Positions 13,447-22,005 of a stretch of DNA of 64,000 bases are shown here, piece after piece. Source of the DNA: Raineyella sp. LH-20 (GTDB lineage: Bacteria > Actinomycetota > Actinomycetes > Propionibacteriales > Propionibacteriaceae); contig NZ_CP137003.1 in assembly GCF_033110965.1 (NCBI RefSeq), positions 3,224,001-3,288,000 of the forward strand, written 5' to 3'. The notes under the pieces are model-generated. The model saw only the letters and a program-made list of their open reading frames with translations. It was not told where the DNA came from and searched no databases. How positions within the stretch are numbered: the stretch's first letter is position 1; every line of letters starts with the position of its first letter. A program made the translations under genes and the position numbers.

Positions 13447-13473
13447 GACGCCGTCCTACGTCCGAGGAGCCCG

Positions 13474-14847
13474 ATGTCCCTGTCGCCGACCACCGCCACC
13501 GCAGTCCGTCCCAGCACCTGTCCGCCGCCACCTGCCGACGACCTGATCCGGCGCGACCGGGCCCGGCTCTGGCATCCGTACGCCTCCACCACCGCCCCCG
13601 GACCGCTGCAGGCGGTCACGGATGCCGAAGGCGTCCGTCTCACGCTGACGGACGAGGCGGGCGTCTCCCGCCGTGTCATCGACGGCATGAGTTCCTGGTG
13701 GTGCATGATCCACGGCTACCGCCATCCGGTGCTCGACGCGGCGGTGCACGAGCAGGCCGCGCGGTTCACCCACGTGATGTTCGGCGGCCTCACCCATGCG
13801 CCGGCGGTGCAGCTGGCCGAGTCGCTCGCGGACCTGGCACCCGGCGACCTCGACCGGGTGTTCCTCGCCGACTCCGGGTCGGTGACGGTGGAAGTGGCCC
13901 TCAAGATGGCCCGGCAGTACCAGATCAGCCGCACGCAGGCGGTGGGCGGCCGACTCACCCGCACCCGGTTCGCCGCCCTGGAGGGCGGCTACCACGGCGA
14001 CACCCTGGGGGCGATGAGCGTGTGCGACCCGGTGACCGGCATGCATGCCGCATTCGCGGACTCCCTGCCCCGAGAGCTCTTCCTCCCCCGCCCGCCCCGC
14101 CTCGGCGCGGCGCCCGAGGCCGTGGCGGTCTGGGCCGACCGGGTGCGGACCGTGCTGCACGACCACCGGGACGTCCTGGCCGGTGTGATCTGCGAACCGG
14201 TCCTGCAGGGCGCCGGCGGCATGTGGTCGTACGATCCGGAGGCCTTGCGGGTGCTCCGCGAGGTCACCCACGCGTACGACCTGGTCCTCGTCGTCGACGA
14301 GATCGCCACCGGCTTCGGGCGCACCGGCCCGCTCTTCGCCTCCGAAGGGGCCGGGATCGTGCCCGACGTGCTGTGCGTGGGCAAGGCGATGACCGGCGGC
14401 TACCTGACCCAGGCGGCCGTGCTGACCAGCGACCGATTCGCCCGGGCGGTCAGCGCCGGTCCACAACGCGCACTGATGCACGGCCCGACCTTCATGGCCA
14501 ACCCGCTGGCCAGCGCGGTGGCTCTGGCCAGTCTCGAGCTGATCCGGGCGGGCGCCTGGCGGGCCCAGGTGCCCCGGATCGAGCAGCGCCTGGCGGCGGG
14601 CCTCGCGCACCTCACCGACTCCCCGATCGTCACCGACGTCCGGGTCCTGGGCGCCACCGCCGCCGTCGAGCTCGACCATCCGGTCGACCCGTGGATCGCC
14701 GCCCGGGCCGCCCTCGACGCCGGGGTCTGGCTGCGGCCCTTCGGCCGCCTCGTCTACACCATGCCGCCCTACATCGTCACCGACGACGACATCGCCACCA
14801 TCACGGCCGCCATCGCCGCGGTCGTCCACGCCGAGGAGGCACGATGA
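13474..14847 (+). CDS. bioA: adenosylmethionine-8-amino-7-oxononanoate aminotransferase
   Basis: Converts KAPA to DAPA, the third step of biotin synthesis, with S-adenosylmethionine as usual amino donor. It is a PLP enzyme of 457 residues. Seen are RLWHPYAST, GMSSWWCMIHGYRHP (typical of BioA), GGYHGDTLGAMSVCDP, the cofactor aspartate in VVDEIATGFGRTG, and the PLP lysine in VGKAMTGGYLTQA (Lys304). ATG 13474 has GAGGAG 4 nt upstream; the frame opens earlier but that would cover the operators. No bioF, bioB or bioY lies nearby. The stop overlaps bioD as ATGA. Confidence 0.96.
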   Translation: MSLSPTTATAVRPSTCPPPPADDLIRRDRARLWHPYASTTAPGPLQAVTDAEGVRLTLTDEAGVSRRVIDGMSSWWCMIHGYRHPVLDAAVHEQAARFTHVMFGGLTHAPAVQLAESLADLAPGDLDRVFLADSGSVTVEVALKMARQYQISRTQAVGGRLTRTRFAALEGGYHGDTLGAMSVCDPVTGMHAAFADSLPRELFLPRPPRLGAAPEAVAVWADRVRTVLHDHRDVLAGVICEPVLQGAGGMWSYDPEALRVLREVTHAYDLVLVVDEIATGFGRTGPLFASEGAGIVPDVLCVGKAMTGGYLTQAAVLTSDRFARAVSAGPQRALMHGPTFMANPLASAVALASLELIRAGAWRAQVPRIEQRLAAGLAHLTDSPIVTDVRVLGATAAVELDHPVDPWIAARAALDAGVWLRPFGRLVYTMPPYIVTDDDIATITAAIAAVVHAEEAR

Positions 14848-15536
14848 TCATCCTCGAACCGGGCGTCACCATCGTCACCGGGACGGGAACCGATGTCGGC
14901 AAGACCATCGTCACCGCGGCCCTGGCGGCGACGCTGGAGGCTGCCGGCCGGCATCCGGTCCTGGTCAAACCCGCCCAGACGGGTCTGGTCGCGGGCGCGC
15001 CGGGTGACGTCCACGAGGCTGCCCGACTCGCCGGCATCCCTGCCGATCGCCGCCACGAGTTCGTACGCCTCCCGGAGCCGCTCGCTCCCACCACTGCGGC
15101 CCGCCGCGCCGGCATCACCCCACCGACCGTCGCGGAGCATGCCACCGCCATCGCCGCACTGGCCGAGCAGCACCCGACCGTCCTGGTCGAGGGCGCCGGT
15201 GGGCTGCGGGTAGGACTCGACGCCGCGGGCGACGGCCTGGTCGAGCTCGCCGCCGCCCTCGGCGCACGGGGGCACCGGCCACGCTTCGTGGTCGTCGCCC
15301 GGCCCGACCTCGGCACCCTCAACGTCGTACGCCTCACCTGTGACGCCATCCGCGACAACGGCGGCACCGTCGCCGGCGTGGTGATCGGCTCCTGGCCCGA
15401 CGAACCCGACCTCGCGATGACCTGCAACCGTGCTGAGCTCGCGGCGGCGGCCGGCGCTCCGCTGCTGGCGGTCCTACCCGCCGGCCTCGGGGCCTGCACG
15501 CGCGTCGACTTCCTCGAAAGGGTCTCCCGTGCTTGA
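14844..15536 (+). CDS. bioD: dethiobiotin synthetase
   Basis: ATP-dependent ring closure of DAPA to dethiobiotin; 230 residues. The P-loop is GTGTDVGKT (13-21), followed by VLVKPAQTGL (substrate lysine region) and VEGAGGLRVGL. The start ATG overlaps the bioA stop, and the C-terminal VDFLERVSRA overlaps the GTG start of the downstream permease, so all three genes form one translationally coupled operon. Confidence 0.95.
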   Translation: MIILEPGVTIVTGTGTDVGKTIVTAALAATLEAAGRHPVLVKPAQTGLVAGAPGDVHEAARLAGIPADRRHEFVRLPEPLAPTTAARRAGITPPTVAEHATAIAALAEQHPTVLVEGAGGLRVGLDAAGDGLVELAAALGARGHRPRFVVVARPDLGTLNVVRLTCDAIRDNGGTVAGVVIGSWPDEPDLAMTCNRAELAAAAGAPLLAVLPAGLGACTRVDFLERVSRA

Positions 15537-16899
15537 CACCACCCCCGGTCCCGTGTCGTCCGAGCAGGACGACGCCGCACTCCTGCGTCTCGGATACCGG
15601 CCCTCACTGGGGCGCAGCCTCGGCATCGGCGCCATCCTCACCTACGGCCTGTTGTTCTTCGTCCCGATGGCCCCGGTCGCCGTGTTCGGCTACGTCGCGA
15701 CGATGTCGCACGGTGCGCCGGTCCTGGTCTACCTGGTGGCCGCCCTGGTGATGGGCCTGTCGGCGATCAGCTTCCGCGAGATGGCCCGGCGATTCCCGGT
15801 CGCCGGGTCAGTCTACGGCTACACCCGGCTGTCCACCGGTCGCCACCTCGGCTTCGTGGCGGGCTGGCTGGTGCTGCTGGACTACCTGCTGATGCCGGCC
15901 ACCCTGGTCGTACTCGCCGCGGTGGCACTCGAGAAGGTGCTGCCCGGCGTCCCGGTGTGGGCCATCGTGGTGGGCTTCATCCTGGTCTCGATGGGGCTCA
16001 ACCTCGCCGGCATCACCGTCACGACGCGTGCCGGCGTGGTGCTCCTCGCCGTCCAGTTGGTGGTCCTCCTCGTCTTCGGGGCGTACGTGGTGCGGGCGCT
16101 GGCCGCCGGGCACGCCGAGCCGGCCCTCGCCGCCGTCTGGCACCCCGGTGTCGACGTCGGCGCGGTCCTCGGGGCCGTCTCGATGGCAGCCCTGAGCTAT
16201 CTGGGCTTCGACGCGGTGAACACGCTCAACGAGGAGGCCCGCGGCGGCGGCCGCACGGTCGGGCTGGCCACCGTCATCCTGCTGGTCACCATCACCGTGC
16301 TGTTCTGTGCGGAGGTGTGGGCGGCGGCCCTGGTCACGCCAGTCGCCGACCTGGCGGAGACCGACGTGGCCCGTGCCTTCTACCTGGCGGTGGAATCCGT
16401 GGCACCCGGCTGGTTCAGCACGGTGTTCACCCTGACCAGCGCGGTGCTGGCGATCTTCTCCTGCCTGGTGGTGGCCCATGCATCGACCGCCCGGCTGCTC
16501 TTCGCCATGGCGCGGGACGGGGTGCTGCCCTCGGCCCTGGCCCGCACCGACCGGCGCGGAGGGCCGTACGTCGCTGTGCTGGTGGTGTCGGCGGTCGCAC
16601 TGGGCCTCGGGCTGGCCCTCGCCGGCCGGTCCGCGCTGGCGACCTCCCTGGTCACCTTCGGCGCCCTGGGGTCCTACGTCCTGCTGCACGTCTCGGTGAT
16701 CGTCCGATGCTGGTGTCAGGAGCGGAGCGGCCGCTGGCTCACCCATCTCGCGGTGCCCCTGCTCGGCGCCGCCGCACTGCTGGCGGTGCTGTCACGGACC
16801 GCTCCGTTGACCCGTACGGTCGGCCTGCTCTGGCTGGCCGCGGGCGGGATCGGCTACGCACTGTCACTACTGCTCCGCTCGAAGGCTGCTCGTGGCTGA
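15529..16899 (+). CDS. APC-family permease in the biotin operon
   Basis: Inner-membrane amino acid/polyamine-type transporter, 456 residues with about 12 hydrophobic segments. APC features are visible: PMAPVAVFGYV in TM1, FREMARRFPVAGSVYGYTR after TM2 and YLGFDAVNTLNEEARGG in the TM6-loop region. GTG 15529 overlaps the bioD stop by 8 nt and has GAAAGGG upstream; the ATG at 15430 lies inside bioD. The context points to a biotin-precursor substrate. KAPA and DAPA are amino-acid-like, and yeast Bio5, which carries them, also belongs to the wider APC group. A SAM or lysine transporter feeding BioA is an alternative. The substrate is inference. Confidence 0.85.
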   Translation: MLDTTPGPVSSEQDDAALLRLGYRPSLGRSLGIGAILTYGLLFFVPMAPVAVFGYVATMSHGAPVLVYLVAALVMGLSAISFREMARRFPVAGSVYGYTRLSTGRHLGFVAGWLVLLDYLLMPATLVVLAAVALEKVLPGVPVWAIVVGFILVSMGLNLAGITVTTRAGVVLLAVQLVVLLVFGAYVVRALAAGHAEPALAAVWHPGVDVGAVLGAVSMAALSYLGFDAVNTLNEEARGGGRTVGLATVILLVTITVLFCAEVWAAALVTPVADLAETDVARAFYLAVESVAPGWFSTVFTLTSAVLAIFSCLVVAHASTARLLFAMARDGVLPSALARTDRRGGPYVAVLVVSAVALGLGLALAGRSALATSLVTFGALGSYVLLHVSVIVRCWCQERSGRWLTHLAVPLLGAAALLAVLSRTAPLTRTVGLLWLAAGGIGYALSLLLRSKAARG

Positions 16900-17027
16900 C
16901 CTCCGCACCGACCCTGCCGCTCGGGCCGGCGATCCCCCCGACACCCTGCGGCACGGTGACGCCCGACGCGGTTTGTCTGCGACCTCTGCCGCCACTACGG
17001 TCGAGGTGACTATCCCCAGGAGGCGAC

Positions 17028-17828
17028 ATGGGTCAGGACGACCAGCCGACGCAGGCCTTCGGTGAGCCCGGTCGCTCCCCCGGATCGCCCACCGGCGGCG
17101 GCCCGACGCGCCGGAGCGGCGACGAACAGCAGACGCACGTGTTCGGCGGCTCCGACCAGGCCACCCGCGCCTTCCCCGGTCCGGCCGCACCGAGTGGGAC
17201 CGGCCCGGCCCGAGCGTACGACGCAGGCCAGGGCGGACCGTCGTACGGCGCCGGGGAGACACCCACCGCTCAGTACGGCGCCGATGCCACCCGGGCCGCT
17301 TCCGCCGCGGACGAAGCCGACACGGGTCGGCTGCCGAGCTACCACGAGGGTGTCGACGACCAGCCGTACCGGGAGGTGCGGCACAGCTTCTACGACGCGG
17401 ACTACGTGGCCCGACAGCAGGCCCAGGCCTACAACGCCCAGCCGTACGGTTCGCCGTCCTCCATCCCCCAGCCGGGTCAGCAGCCTCCGGGGGAACCACC
17501 GGTCGCCCCGCCGGCCCCCGAGGACGAGCGGCGGGGCCGGGGTCGGGCGCGGCTGATGCTGGCGCTGGGCATCGTCATCGGTCTGGTGGTGATGGGCATC
17601 GCGGCAGCCGTCCGGGACGCCACCCGCACTCCGGAGCCGGTCCCCACCGTGACGGCCACGGCCACCGTCACCGCGACCAGCACGGTCACGGTGACCCGCA
17701 GCCCGGTGATCAGCGTGCCGACCCGGTTGCCGAGCGTCTCCGCGCCGGTCCAGCTGCCGAGCACCTTCCCGAGCTTCCAGTTCCCACGGATCCCCGGTCT
17801 CAACGGCGGCGACAACGGCAACGGCTGA
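17028..17828 (+). CDS. membrane-anchored protein with disordered Thr-rich N-terminus
   Basis: 266 residues, no recognised family. Residues 1-170 are Gly/Pro/Gln/Tyr-rich and probably disordered, with repeated T-x-x-F words (TQAF, THVF, TRAF). A single membrane segment follows at about 177-195 (LMLALGIVIGLVVMGIAAAV). The outside part is Thr/Val-rich (PTVTATATVTATSTVTVT) and then Pro/Ser-rich. AGGAGG 5 nt before ATG supports the start. Such N-termini resemble Ser/Thr-kinase substrates that dock FHA domains, but that is speculation. Confidence 0.75.
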   Translation: MGQDDQPTQAFGEPGRSPGSPTGGGPTRRSGDEQQTHVFGGSDQATRAFPGPAAPSGTGPARAYDAGQGGPSYGAGETPTAQYGADATRAASAADEADTGRLPSYHEGVDDQPYREVRHSFYDADYVARQQAQAYNAQPYGSPSSIPQPGQQPPGEPPVAPPAPEDERRGRGRARLMLALGIVIGLVVMGIAAAVRDATRTPEPVPTVTATATVTATSTVTVTRSPVISVPTRLPSVSAPVQLPSTFPSFQFPRIPGLNGGDNGNG

Positions 17829-17836
17829 CACAGACG

Positions 17837-17879
17837 ACCGATCGCCCCGCCCCGACAATGTCGGAACGGGGCGATCGGT
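17837..17879. terminator. bidirectional terminator hairpin
   Basis: 13-bp perfect arms (17837-17849 and 17867-17879) with a 17-nt loop between the convergent genes ending at 17828 and 17904. No U-tract on either side. Confidence 0.75.
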
Positions 17880-17903
17880 GCGTTCGCGAGCGTACGGCGG
17901 CCG

Positions 17904-18731
17904 TCAGGCCCCGGCGCGCTGGGCAGAGGCGGTGCTCCACAGGCAGACCGCGGCGGCGGTGGCCAGGTTGAGGCTCTCGGCCCGGCCCCAGATCGGCACC
18001 CCCACTACGGCGTCGGCCAGTGCGGCGTCCTCGGTCGGCAGCCCCCACGCCTCGTTGCCCATCACCCAGGCCGTCGGGCGGGCGAGCCGGCCGGTGGCCG
18101 CGTAGTCCTGCAGGTCGGCGCCGCCGCCGTCGGCGGCGAGCACCTGCAGCCCGGTGTCCCGCAGCCTCCCGGTGACCTCGTCGAGGCCGACGCCGGTGAC
18201 GATCGGCAGGTGGAAGACCGATCCGACGCTGGCGCGGACAACTTTGGGGTTGGTCCATTCGACCGAGCCCTTGGTGCAGACGACGGCCTCGGCACCGAAG
18301 GCGTCGGCGACCCGGACGACGGCGCCGAGGTTGCCGGGATCACGGATCTGGGCGCAGACCAGCACCAGCCGGGGCGCCGCGGACACGACGTCGTCGAGGG
18401 TCGCCTCCGGCGTTGTCACCTGGGCGACGATCCCCTGCGGGGTGACCGTGTCACTCACGGTCGCGATCAACCGGGAACCCACCTCGTACACCGGGATGTG
18501 GTGGTCGAGCGCCAGATCGAGCAGGTCGGCATGCCGACCTGCCAGGTCACGGTCGACCCAGACGGCGACGGTGGCGCCGTACGTCACGGCTTCGCGCACC
18601 GCCTGGCGGCCCTCCGCGAGGAACTCACCGTCCTCCTCGCGATGCTTGCGGGTGGTGAGACGACGGACCGACCGGACCCGGGCGCCCGAGGGCTCCTGGG
18701 GTCCGGCCGGTCCGTTCTGCGCCGGCGTCAT
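17904..18731 (-). CDS. TrmH/SpoU-family rRNA methyltransferase
   Basis: 275 residues. SAM-dependent 2'-O-ribose methyltransferase of the SPOUT trefoil-knot class, with an N-terminal L30e-like RNA-binding part (SVRRLTTRKHREEDGEFLAEG) and the three SpoU motifs: AQIRDPGNLGAVVRVADAFG (1), VMGNEAWGL (2) and GRAESLNLATAAAVCLW (3). It lies next to rplT/rpmI/infC, the usual actinobacterial position. It acts on 23S rRNA or tRNA; the exact target cannot be told from sequence. Confidence 0.92.
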   Translation of the reverse strand: MTPAQNGPAGPQEPSGARVRSVRRLTTRKHREEDGEFLAEGRQAVREAVTYGATVAVWVDRDLAGRHADLLDLALDHHIPVYEVGSRLIATVSDTVTPQGIVAQVTTPEATLDDVVSAAPRLVLVCAQIRDPGNLGAVVRVADAFGAEAVVCTKGSVEWTNPKVVRASVGSVFHLPIVTGVGLDEVTGRLRDTGLQVLAADGGGADLQDYAATGRLARPTAWVMGNEAWGLPTEDAALADAVVGVPIWGRAESLNLATAAAVCLWSTASAQRAGA

Positions 18732-18762
18732 CCGACGGCCGGGATCATCGCGGCCGCGGACA

Positions 18763-19149
18763 TCAGGCGGCGACGGTCTCCGCGGCCTCGACGGCCGGCT
18801 GGTTGTCCTTGGCGAGCTGGACCAGCTTGGCGAACGCCGGGGCGTCGCTGACGGCCAGCTCGGCGAGCATCTTGCGGTCCACCTCGATGCCGGCGTTCTT
18901 CAGACCGGAGATGAAGCGGTTGTAGGTCATCCCCTCGGCGCGGGCCGCGGCGTTGATGCGCTGGATCCACAGCTTGCGGAAGTCGCCCTTCTTGGCGCGA
19001 CGGTCGCGGAAGCTGTAGACGCCGGAGTGGAGCAGTTGCTCCTTGGCCTTGCGGTACGAGCGGGAGCGCTGGCCGCGGTAACCGGACGCGCGGTCCAGGA
19101 CCTCACGACGCTTCTTCTGCGCGTTCACAGAACGCTTGACGCGTGCCAT
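18763..19149 (-). CDS. rplT: 50S ribosomal protein L20
   Basis: 128 residues. Starts [20 protein letters not shown] and carries the [13 protein letters not shown] and [12 protein letters not shown] blocks typical of L20. It binds 23S rRNA early in 50S assembly. The last ~12 residues ([13 protein letters not shown]) are a common actinobacterial tail. Third gene of the infC-rpmI-rplT operon. Confidence 0.98.
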   Translation of the reverse strand: MARVKRSVNAQKKRREVLDRASGYRGQRSRSYRKAKEQLLHSGVYSFRDRRAKKGDFRKLWIQRINAAARAEGMTYNRFISGLKNAGIEVDRKMLAELAVSDAPAFAKLVQLAKDNQPAVEAAETVAA

Positions 19150-19191
19150 GGTGGTATCTCCTTCAGTTCAAAAAGTCAGGGTGGGGGATGC

Positions 19192-19386
19192 TCACTTGCC
19201 GAGCAGCTTCAGGGCCTTCTTGGCATCGCCCGTCGGCAGGATGGCATCGCCGGTCAGGCGGCGGGTGCGCTTGGAGGGCTTGTGCTCGTTGAGGTGCATC
19301 TTCCCGGCCCGGCGGTGCTTGACCTTGCCGGAACCCGTCAGCTTGAACCGCTTCTTAGCACCGGAGTGCGTCTTCATCTTCGGCAT
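19192..19386 (-). CDS. rpmI: 50S ribosomal protein L35
   Basis: 64 residues, complete L35: MPKMKTHSGAKKRFKLTGSG, then KHRRAGKMHLNEHK and KSKR-like basic motifs. Lies 32 nt after infC and 42 nt before rplT. Confidence 0.98.
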   Translation of the reverse strand: MPKMKTHSGAKKRFKLTGSGKVKHRRAGKMHLNEHKPSKRTRRLTGDAILPTGDAKKALKLLGK

Positions 19387-19418
19387 CGTTGTGCTCCGTT
19401 TCTATCGCCCTGTGGCGA

Positions 19419-20105
19419 TCACAGGTCGATATCGGGGTCCATGTTGTCGGCCGGACCCTTCTTCTTCTTTTTCTGGCCTTCCTCGGCCCGCGCACGCGAG
19501 GCGGCCTGCTCCTCGCGCTCGAGTTCCACGTCGGCCGCACGCTCGGCGGCCTTCCGTTCCTTGTCCTTCTCGTGCTCGACGCGCGCCTGCGTCTTCTTGC
19601 GCGTCGGGGCCAGGATCATCAGCATGTTCCGCCCCTCCTGCTTCGGAGGGAACTCGATGGTGCCGAACTCCTCGACGTCCTCGGCCAGCCGGCGGAGCAG
19701 GTTGAACCCGAGCTCCGGTCGGCTCTGCTCGCGACCGCGGAACATGATGGTGATCTTGACCTTGTCGCCACCCTTGAGGAAGCGGACCACGTGACCCTTC
19801 TTGGTCTCGTAGTCGTGGTCGTCGATCTTCGGTCGAAGCTTCATCTCCTTGACGAGGGCGTTCGACTGATTGCGACGGTTCTCGCGCTCCTTCTGAGCGT
19901 TCTCGTACTTGAACTTGCCGTAGTCCATGAGCTTGACCACGGGCGGCTTGGCCTGGGCGGCCACCTCGACGAGATCGAGCTCCGACTCGCGGGCCAATCG
20001 CATGGCATCTTCGATGCGTACGATCCCCACCTGCTCTCCGTTCGGTCCGACCAGGCGGACCTCCGGGACACGGATGCGCTCATTGATGCGCGGTTCAGTG
20101 CTGAT
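19419..20105 (-). CDS. infC: translation initiation factor IF-3 with ATC start codon
   Basis: Binds the 30S subunit, prevents premature 50S joining and proofreads start codons. With ATC (20105-20103) as start it is 228 residues. N-terminal domain [20 protein letters not shown], linker around [11 protein letters not shown]-terminal domain with KMKLRP-like [13 protein letters not shown] and [15 protein letters not shown] charged C-terminal extension of about 50 residues ends [19 protein letters not shown], as in other actinobacteria. GGAGG lies 4 nt before ATC, and no ATG or GTG in frame gives a sensible N-terminus. Rare start codons are characteristic of infC and underlie autoregulation by IF-3. 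Confidence 0.95.
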   Translation of the reverse strand: MSTEPRINERIRVPEVRLVGPNGEQVGIVRIEDAMRLARESELDLVEVAAQAKPPVVKLMDYGKFKYENAQKERENRRNQSNALVKEMKLRPKIDDHDYETKKGHVVRFLKGGDKVKITIMFRGREQSRPELGFNLLRRLAEDVEEFGTIEFPPKQEGRNMLMILAPTRKKTQARVEHEKDKERKAAERAADVELEREEQAASRARAEEGQKKKKKGPADNMDPDIDL

Positions 20106-20357
20106 GCTTCCTCCAAATTCGCGGTGCTCGCAGGGTTTCGACCCGGGGATACGACGAAGGCCCCGCATCGCGGGGCCCTGAAGGAACGCGTGGCATCGCG
20201 ACGCCCACACCCGGAACGGTGGGTGATGGCTCCGCGTCCACACGACCTACCCGACGACCGGTGCCCGATCCAGGGGATCGAAAGCGTCGTACGGGTGGGA
20301 GATCAGGTCCCCACTTGTGGATCCGGCAGGCAGCCGAATCGGTCGGCGTCCAGTGTA
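20106..20357 (-). promoter_or_regulatory. infC leader with attenuator-like hairpin
   Basis: A -10 TACACT (20352-20357) with a possible -35 TTAGGG 18 bp upstream (20376-20381) predicts a leader of roughly 240 nt. A stable hairpin of 8 bp with 3-nt loop (20159-20177, GGCCCCGC/GCGGGGCC) lies about 55 nt before the infC start. There is no clear U-tract. The position fits control of the infC-rpmI-rplT operon by L20 or transcription attenuation, which is inference. Confidence 0.5.
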
Positions 20358-20390
20358 GCGAAGGGCTGGACGAATCCCTAATCGCAGTGG

Positions 20391-21053
20391 TCAGTGCCGG
20401 TGATCATCGCCGTGCGGGTGATCGTGTCCGTGACCATGCTCGTGCGGGTGCTCGTGTCCGTGATGCCCATGATCGTGCGGGTGCTCGTGTCCGTGATGCC
20501 CATGATCGTGGTGGTGTCCGGAGTCCGTCTCCTCGGCGGACTCGTCCCGGGTGGCCAGCCAGCCGAAGCCGTCCTCCAGCCGGACCAACCGACGGCCGCG
20601 GCCGAGGTTGGTGAGCAGCGGCTCCTCGAGCGCCATCGGCACCGGACCCTGCAGGTCGATCAGCAGGGTGCCGGCCCCGGACATCACCGCCGCCTCGGCG
20701 ACCCGGTCGAGGGTCGCCGGGATCGGGCGCGCCTGCGGGTTCCAGGCGGCCAGCGAGTCCACCCCGGTGAACGCCAGCATCGCCTTGGCGCCGTCCGCCT
20801 GCTGCAGCAGGACCGCCGACATCTCCGCATGCCGGTCGGGATCGGGGCCGTCCGGGTGCAGGTTCTCCCCGGCGGAGACGATCGGGATGAGCAACCGCGA
20901 CAGGCACAGGTCGACGACCGCCTGCAGGTAGGCCTCCTGGTCGCCACTGCCGGCGGCGGCCATCACGTCGCGCAGCCCCTGGGGTGCCGACCCGTCGTCC
21001 TCGGCGAACTGCTGGTTCGTGTCGCCGAGCAGGTGGTCGTGATGTGCGGTCAT
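20391..21053 (-). CDS. SseB-like protein with histidine-rich tail
   Basis: 220 residues. The first ~170 resemble SseB-family proteins (PIVSAGENLHPDGPD, then AMLAFTGVDSLAAWNPQARPI and ALEEPLL). The last ~45 residues consist almost only of His, Gly, Asp, Glu and Pro (words GHHGHEHPHDH and GHHGHEHPHEH), encoded by an imperfect 33-bp tandem repeat (about 20425-20500). Such tails bind Ni, Zn or Co; a metal storage or delivery role is inference. A TACGCT box (21062-21067) stands 8 nt before the ATG. Divergent from the gene at 21108. Confidence 0.75.
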   Translation of the reverse strand: MTAHHDHLLGDTNQQFAEDDGSAPQGLRDVMAAAGSGDQEAYLQAVVDLCLSRLLIPIVSAGENLHPDGPDPDRHAEMSAVLLQQADGAKAMLAFTGVDSLAAWNPQARPIPATLDRVAEAAVMSGAGTLLIDLQGPVPMALEEPLLTNLGRGRRLVRLEDGFGWLATRDESAEETDSGHHHDHGHHGHEHPHDHGHHGHEHPHEHGHGHDHPHGDDHRH

Positions 21054-21094
21054 GGTGCCCAAGCGTAGAGGATCCGCCCTCCCCGACCATCGCC

Positions 21095-21100
21095 TAGCCT
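21095..21100 (+). promoter_or_regulatory. leaderless -10 box of the 21108 gene
   Basis: TAGCCT ends 7 nt before the GTG at 21108; no Shine-Dalgarno sequence. Confidence 0.5.
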
Positions 21101-21107
21101 GGACGAC

Positions 21108-21713
21108 GTGACAGACGCCCGCAGACCGCGCCGACCCGGGTCCCTCTCGCCCGCCGCCATGGAGGCACTCGGCGGACGGACCGACCCGATCGAGGCACTG
21201 CATGCCGCGCACGAGTCCGCCGCGGTCCTGCTGCACGCCGGGCGGGCCTCGGGCGACCCGGCGGTGACCGAGCGTCTGGTGGCCCTGGTCGACGACATCG
21301 GGCTGGACACCCTTGCCGACCTGTGGGCTCGGCGCCCGGCCCGTACGCTCCCCGGTGCCCTGTGGCGGCTCTACGTGGTGCACACCTGGGTGCTCACCGA
21401 TCCGTACGGAGCGGCCCGCGAGTACGCGGCCGGCATCCGGTTCACCGAGCCCAACCATGCGGTCGCCGGGGCCGGCGATCCGACCGGCCCCGACGAGGTG
21501 CGCCGGGTGACCGACGAGATCCTTCGCGGCGTCTTCGACGGCGACTTCGCCATCGCCCTGGAACGCGCCGCGGCCTTCTGCCACGTCGTCTCCTCCGGCC
21601 GCGCCGACGTGTCGTCCGGGCCCGAGGCCGCGGTCCAGGCGGCCCGGATGCAGACGATGGCGGAGGACCTGGCCGCCTGCGCCCGGCTGTGGCGCTCCGG
21701 CGAACTGCACTGA
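21108..21713 (+). CDS. conserved actinobacterial protein of unknown function
   Basis: 201 residues, mostly helical, rich in Ala, Arg and Asp, no membrane segment or signal peptide. A characteristic stretch is LWRLYVVHTWVLTDPYGAAR around residues 84-103, followed by a region with AAFCHVVSSGR. It starts with GTG 21108, 7 nt after a TAGCCT box. It is divergent to the SseB-like gene; the pair is likely functionally linked only by neighbourhood. I cannot name the family. Confidence 0.7.
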   Translation: MTDARRPRRPGSLSPAAMEALGGRTDPIEALHAAHESAAVLLHAGRASGDPAVTERLVALVDDIGLDTLADLWARRPARTLPGALWRLYVVHTWVLTDPYGAAREYAAGIRFTEPNHAVAGAGDPTGPDEVRRVTDEILRGVFDGDFAIALERAAAFCHVVSSGRADVSSGPEAAVQAARMQTMAEDLAACARLWRSGELH

Positions 21714-21973
21714 GCCGCTTCGTCACGTTCCGAGGGCGACGGTCCGGACCCCGGAACGCGTCGCTCCCTCCCGTCGCGTACGCTCCGCAGACTCGCCGGG
21801 CACGCCCCGGACCGGATGGTCCCCGGTTTGGGATCGCCTGCCGGGGCGACCTATCCTTTTGCACGCGTCGGGCCGTGGTAGCCCCGGGCCTCAACTTCTG
21901 CCGCTGCGAGCGGCCACTCGCCGAGAGGCGCTCCCGGTCCGACGCACTGCTTCACCGGTCCGACGCGCCCCCG
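21714..21973. other. intergenic region between convergent genes
   Basis: 260 nt between the stop at 21713 and the repeat behind hsp20. No ORF with family support and no clear hairpin; the right end carries degenerate copies of gtccgacgc that lead into the 16-bp repeat. Confidence 0.5.
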
Positions 21974-22005
21974 GTCCGATCAGCCGCGGGCCCGATCAGC
22001 CGCGG
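21974..22005. repeat. 2 x 16-bp tandem repeat spanning the hsp20 stop codon
   Basis: Units 21974-21989 and 21990-22005 differ at one base (gtccgatcagccgcgg / gcccgatcagccgcgg). The TGA of hsp20 (21996-21998) is inside the second unit, and a second TGA occurs 16 bp further downstream on the minus strand. Confidence 0.8.

Noticed and set aside
13281-13473. T-box or phenylalanine attenuator upstream of pheS
   Set aside because: No T-box sequence, no Phe-rich leader peptide; only a promoter-like -10.
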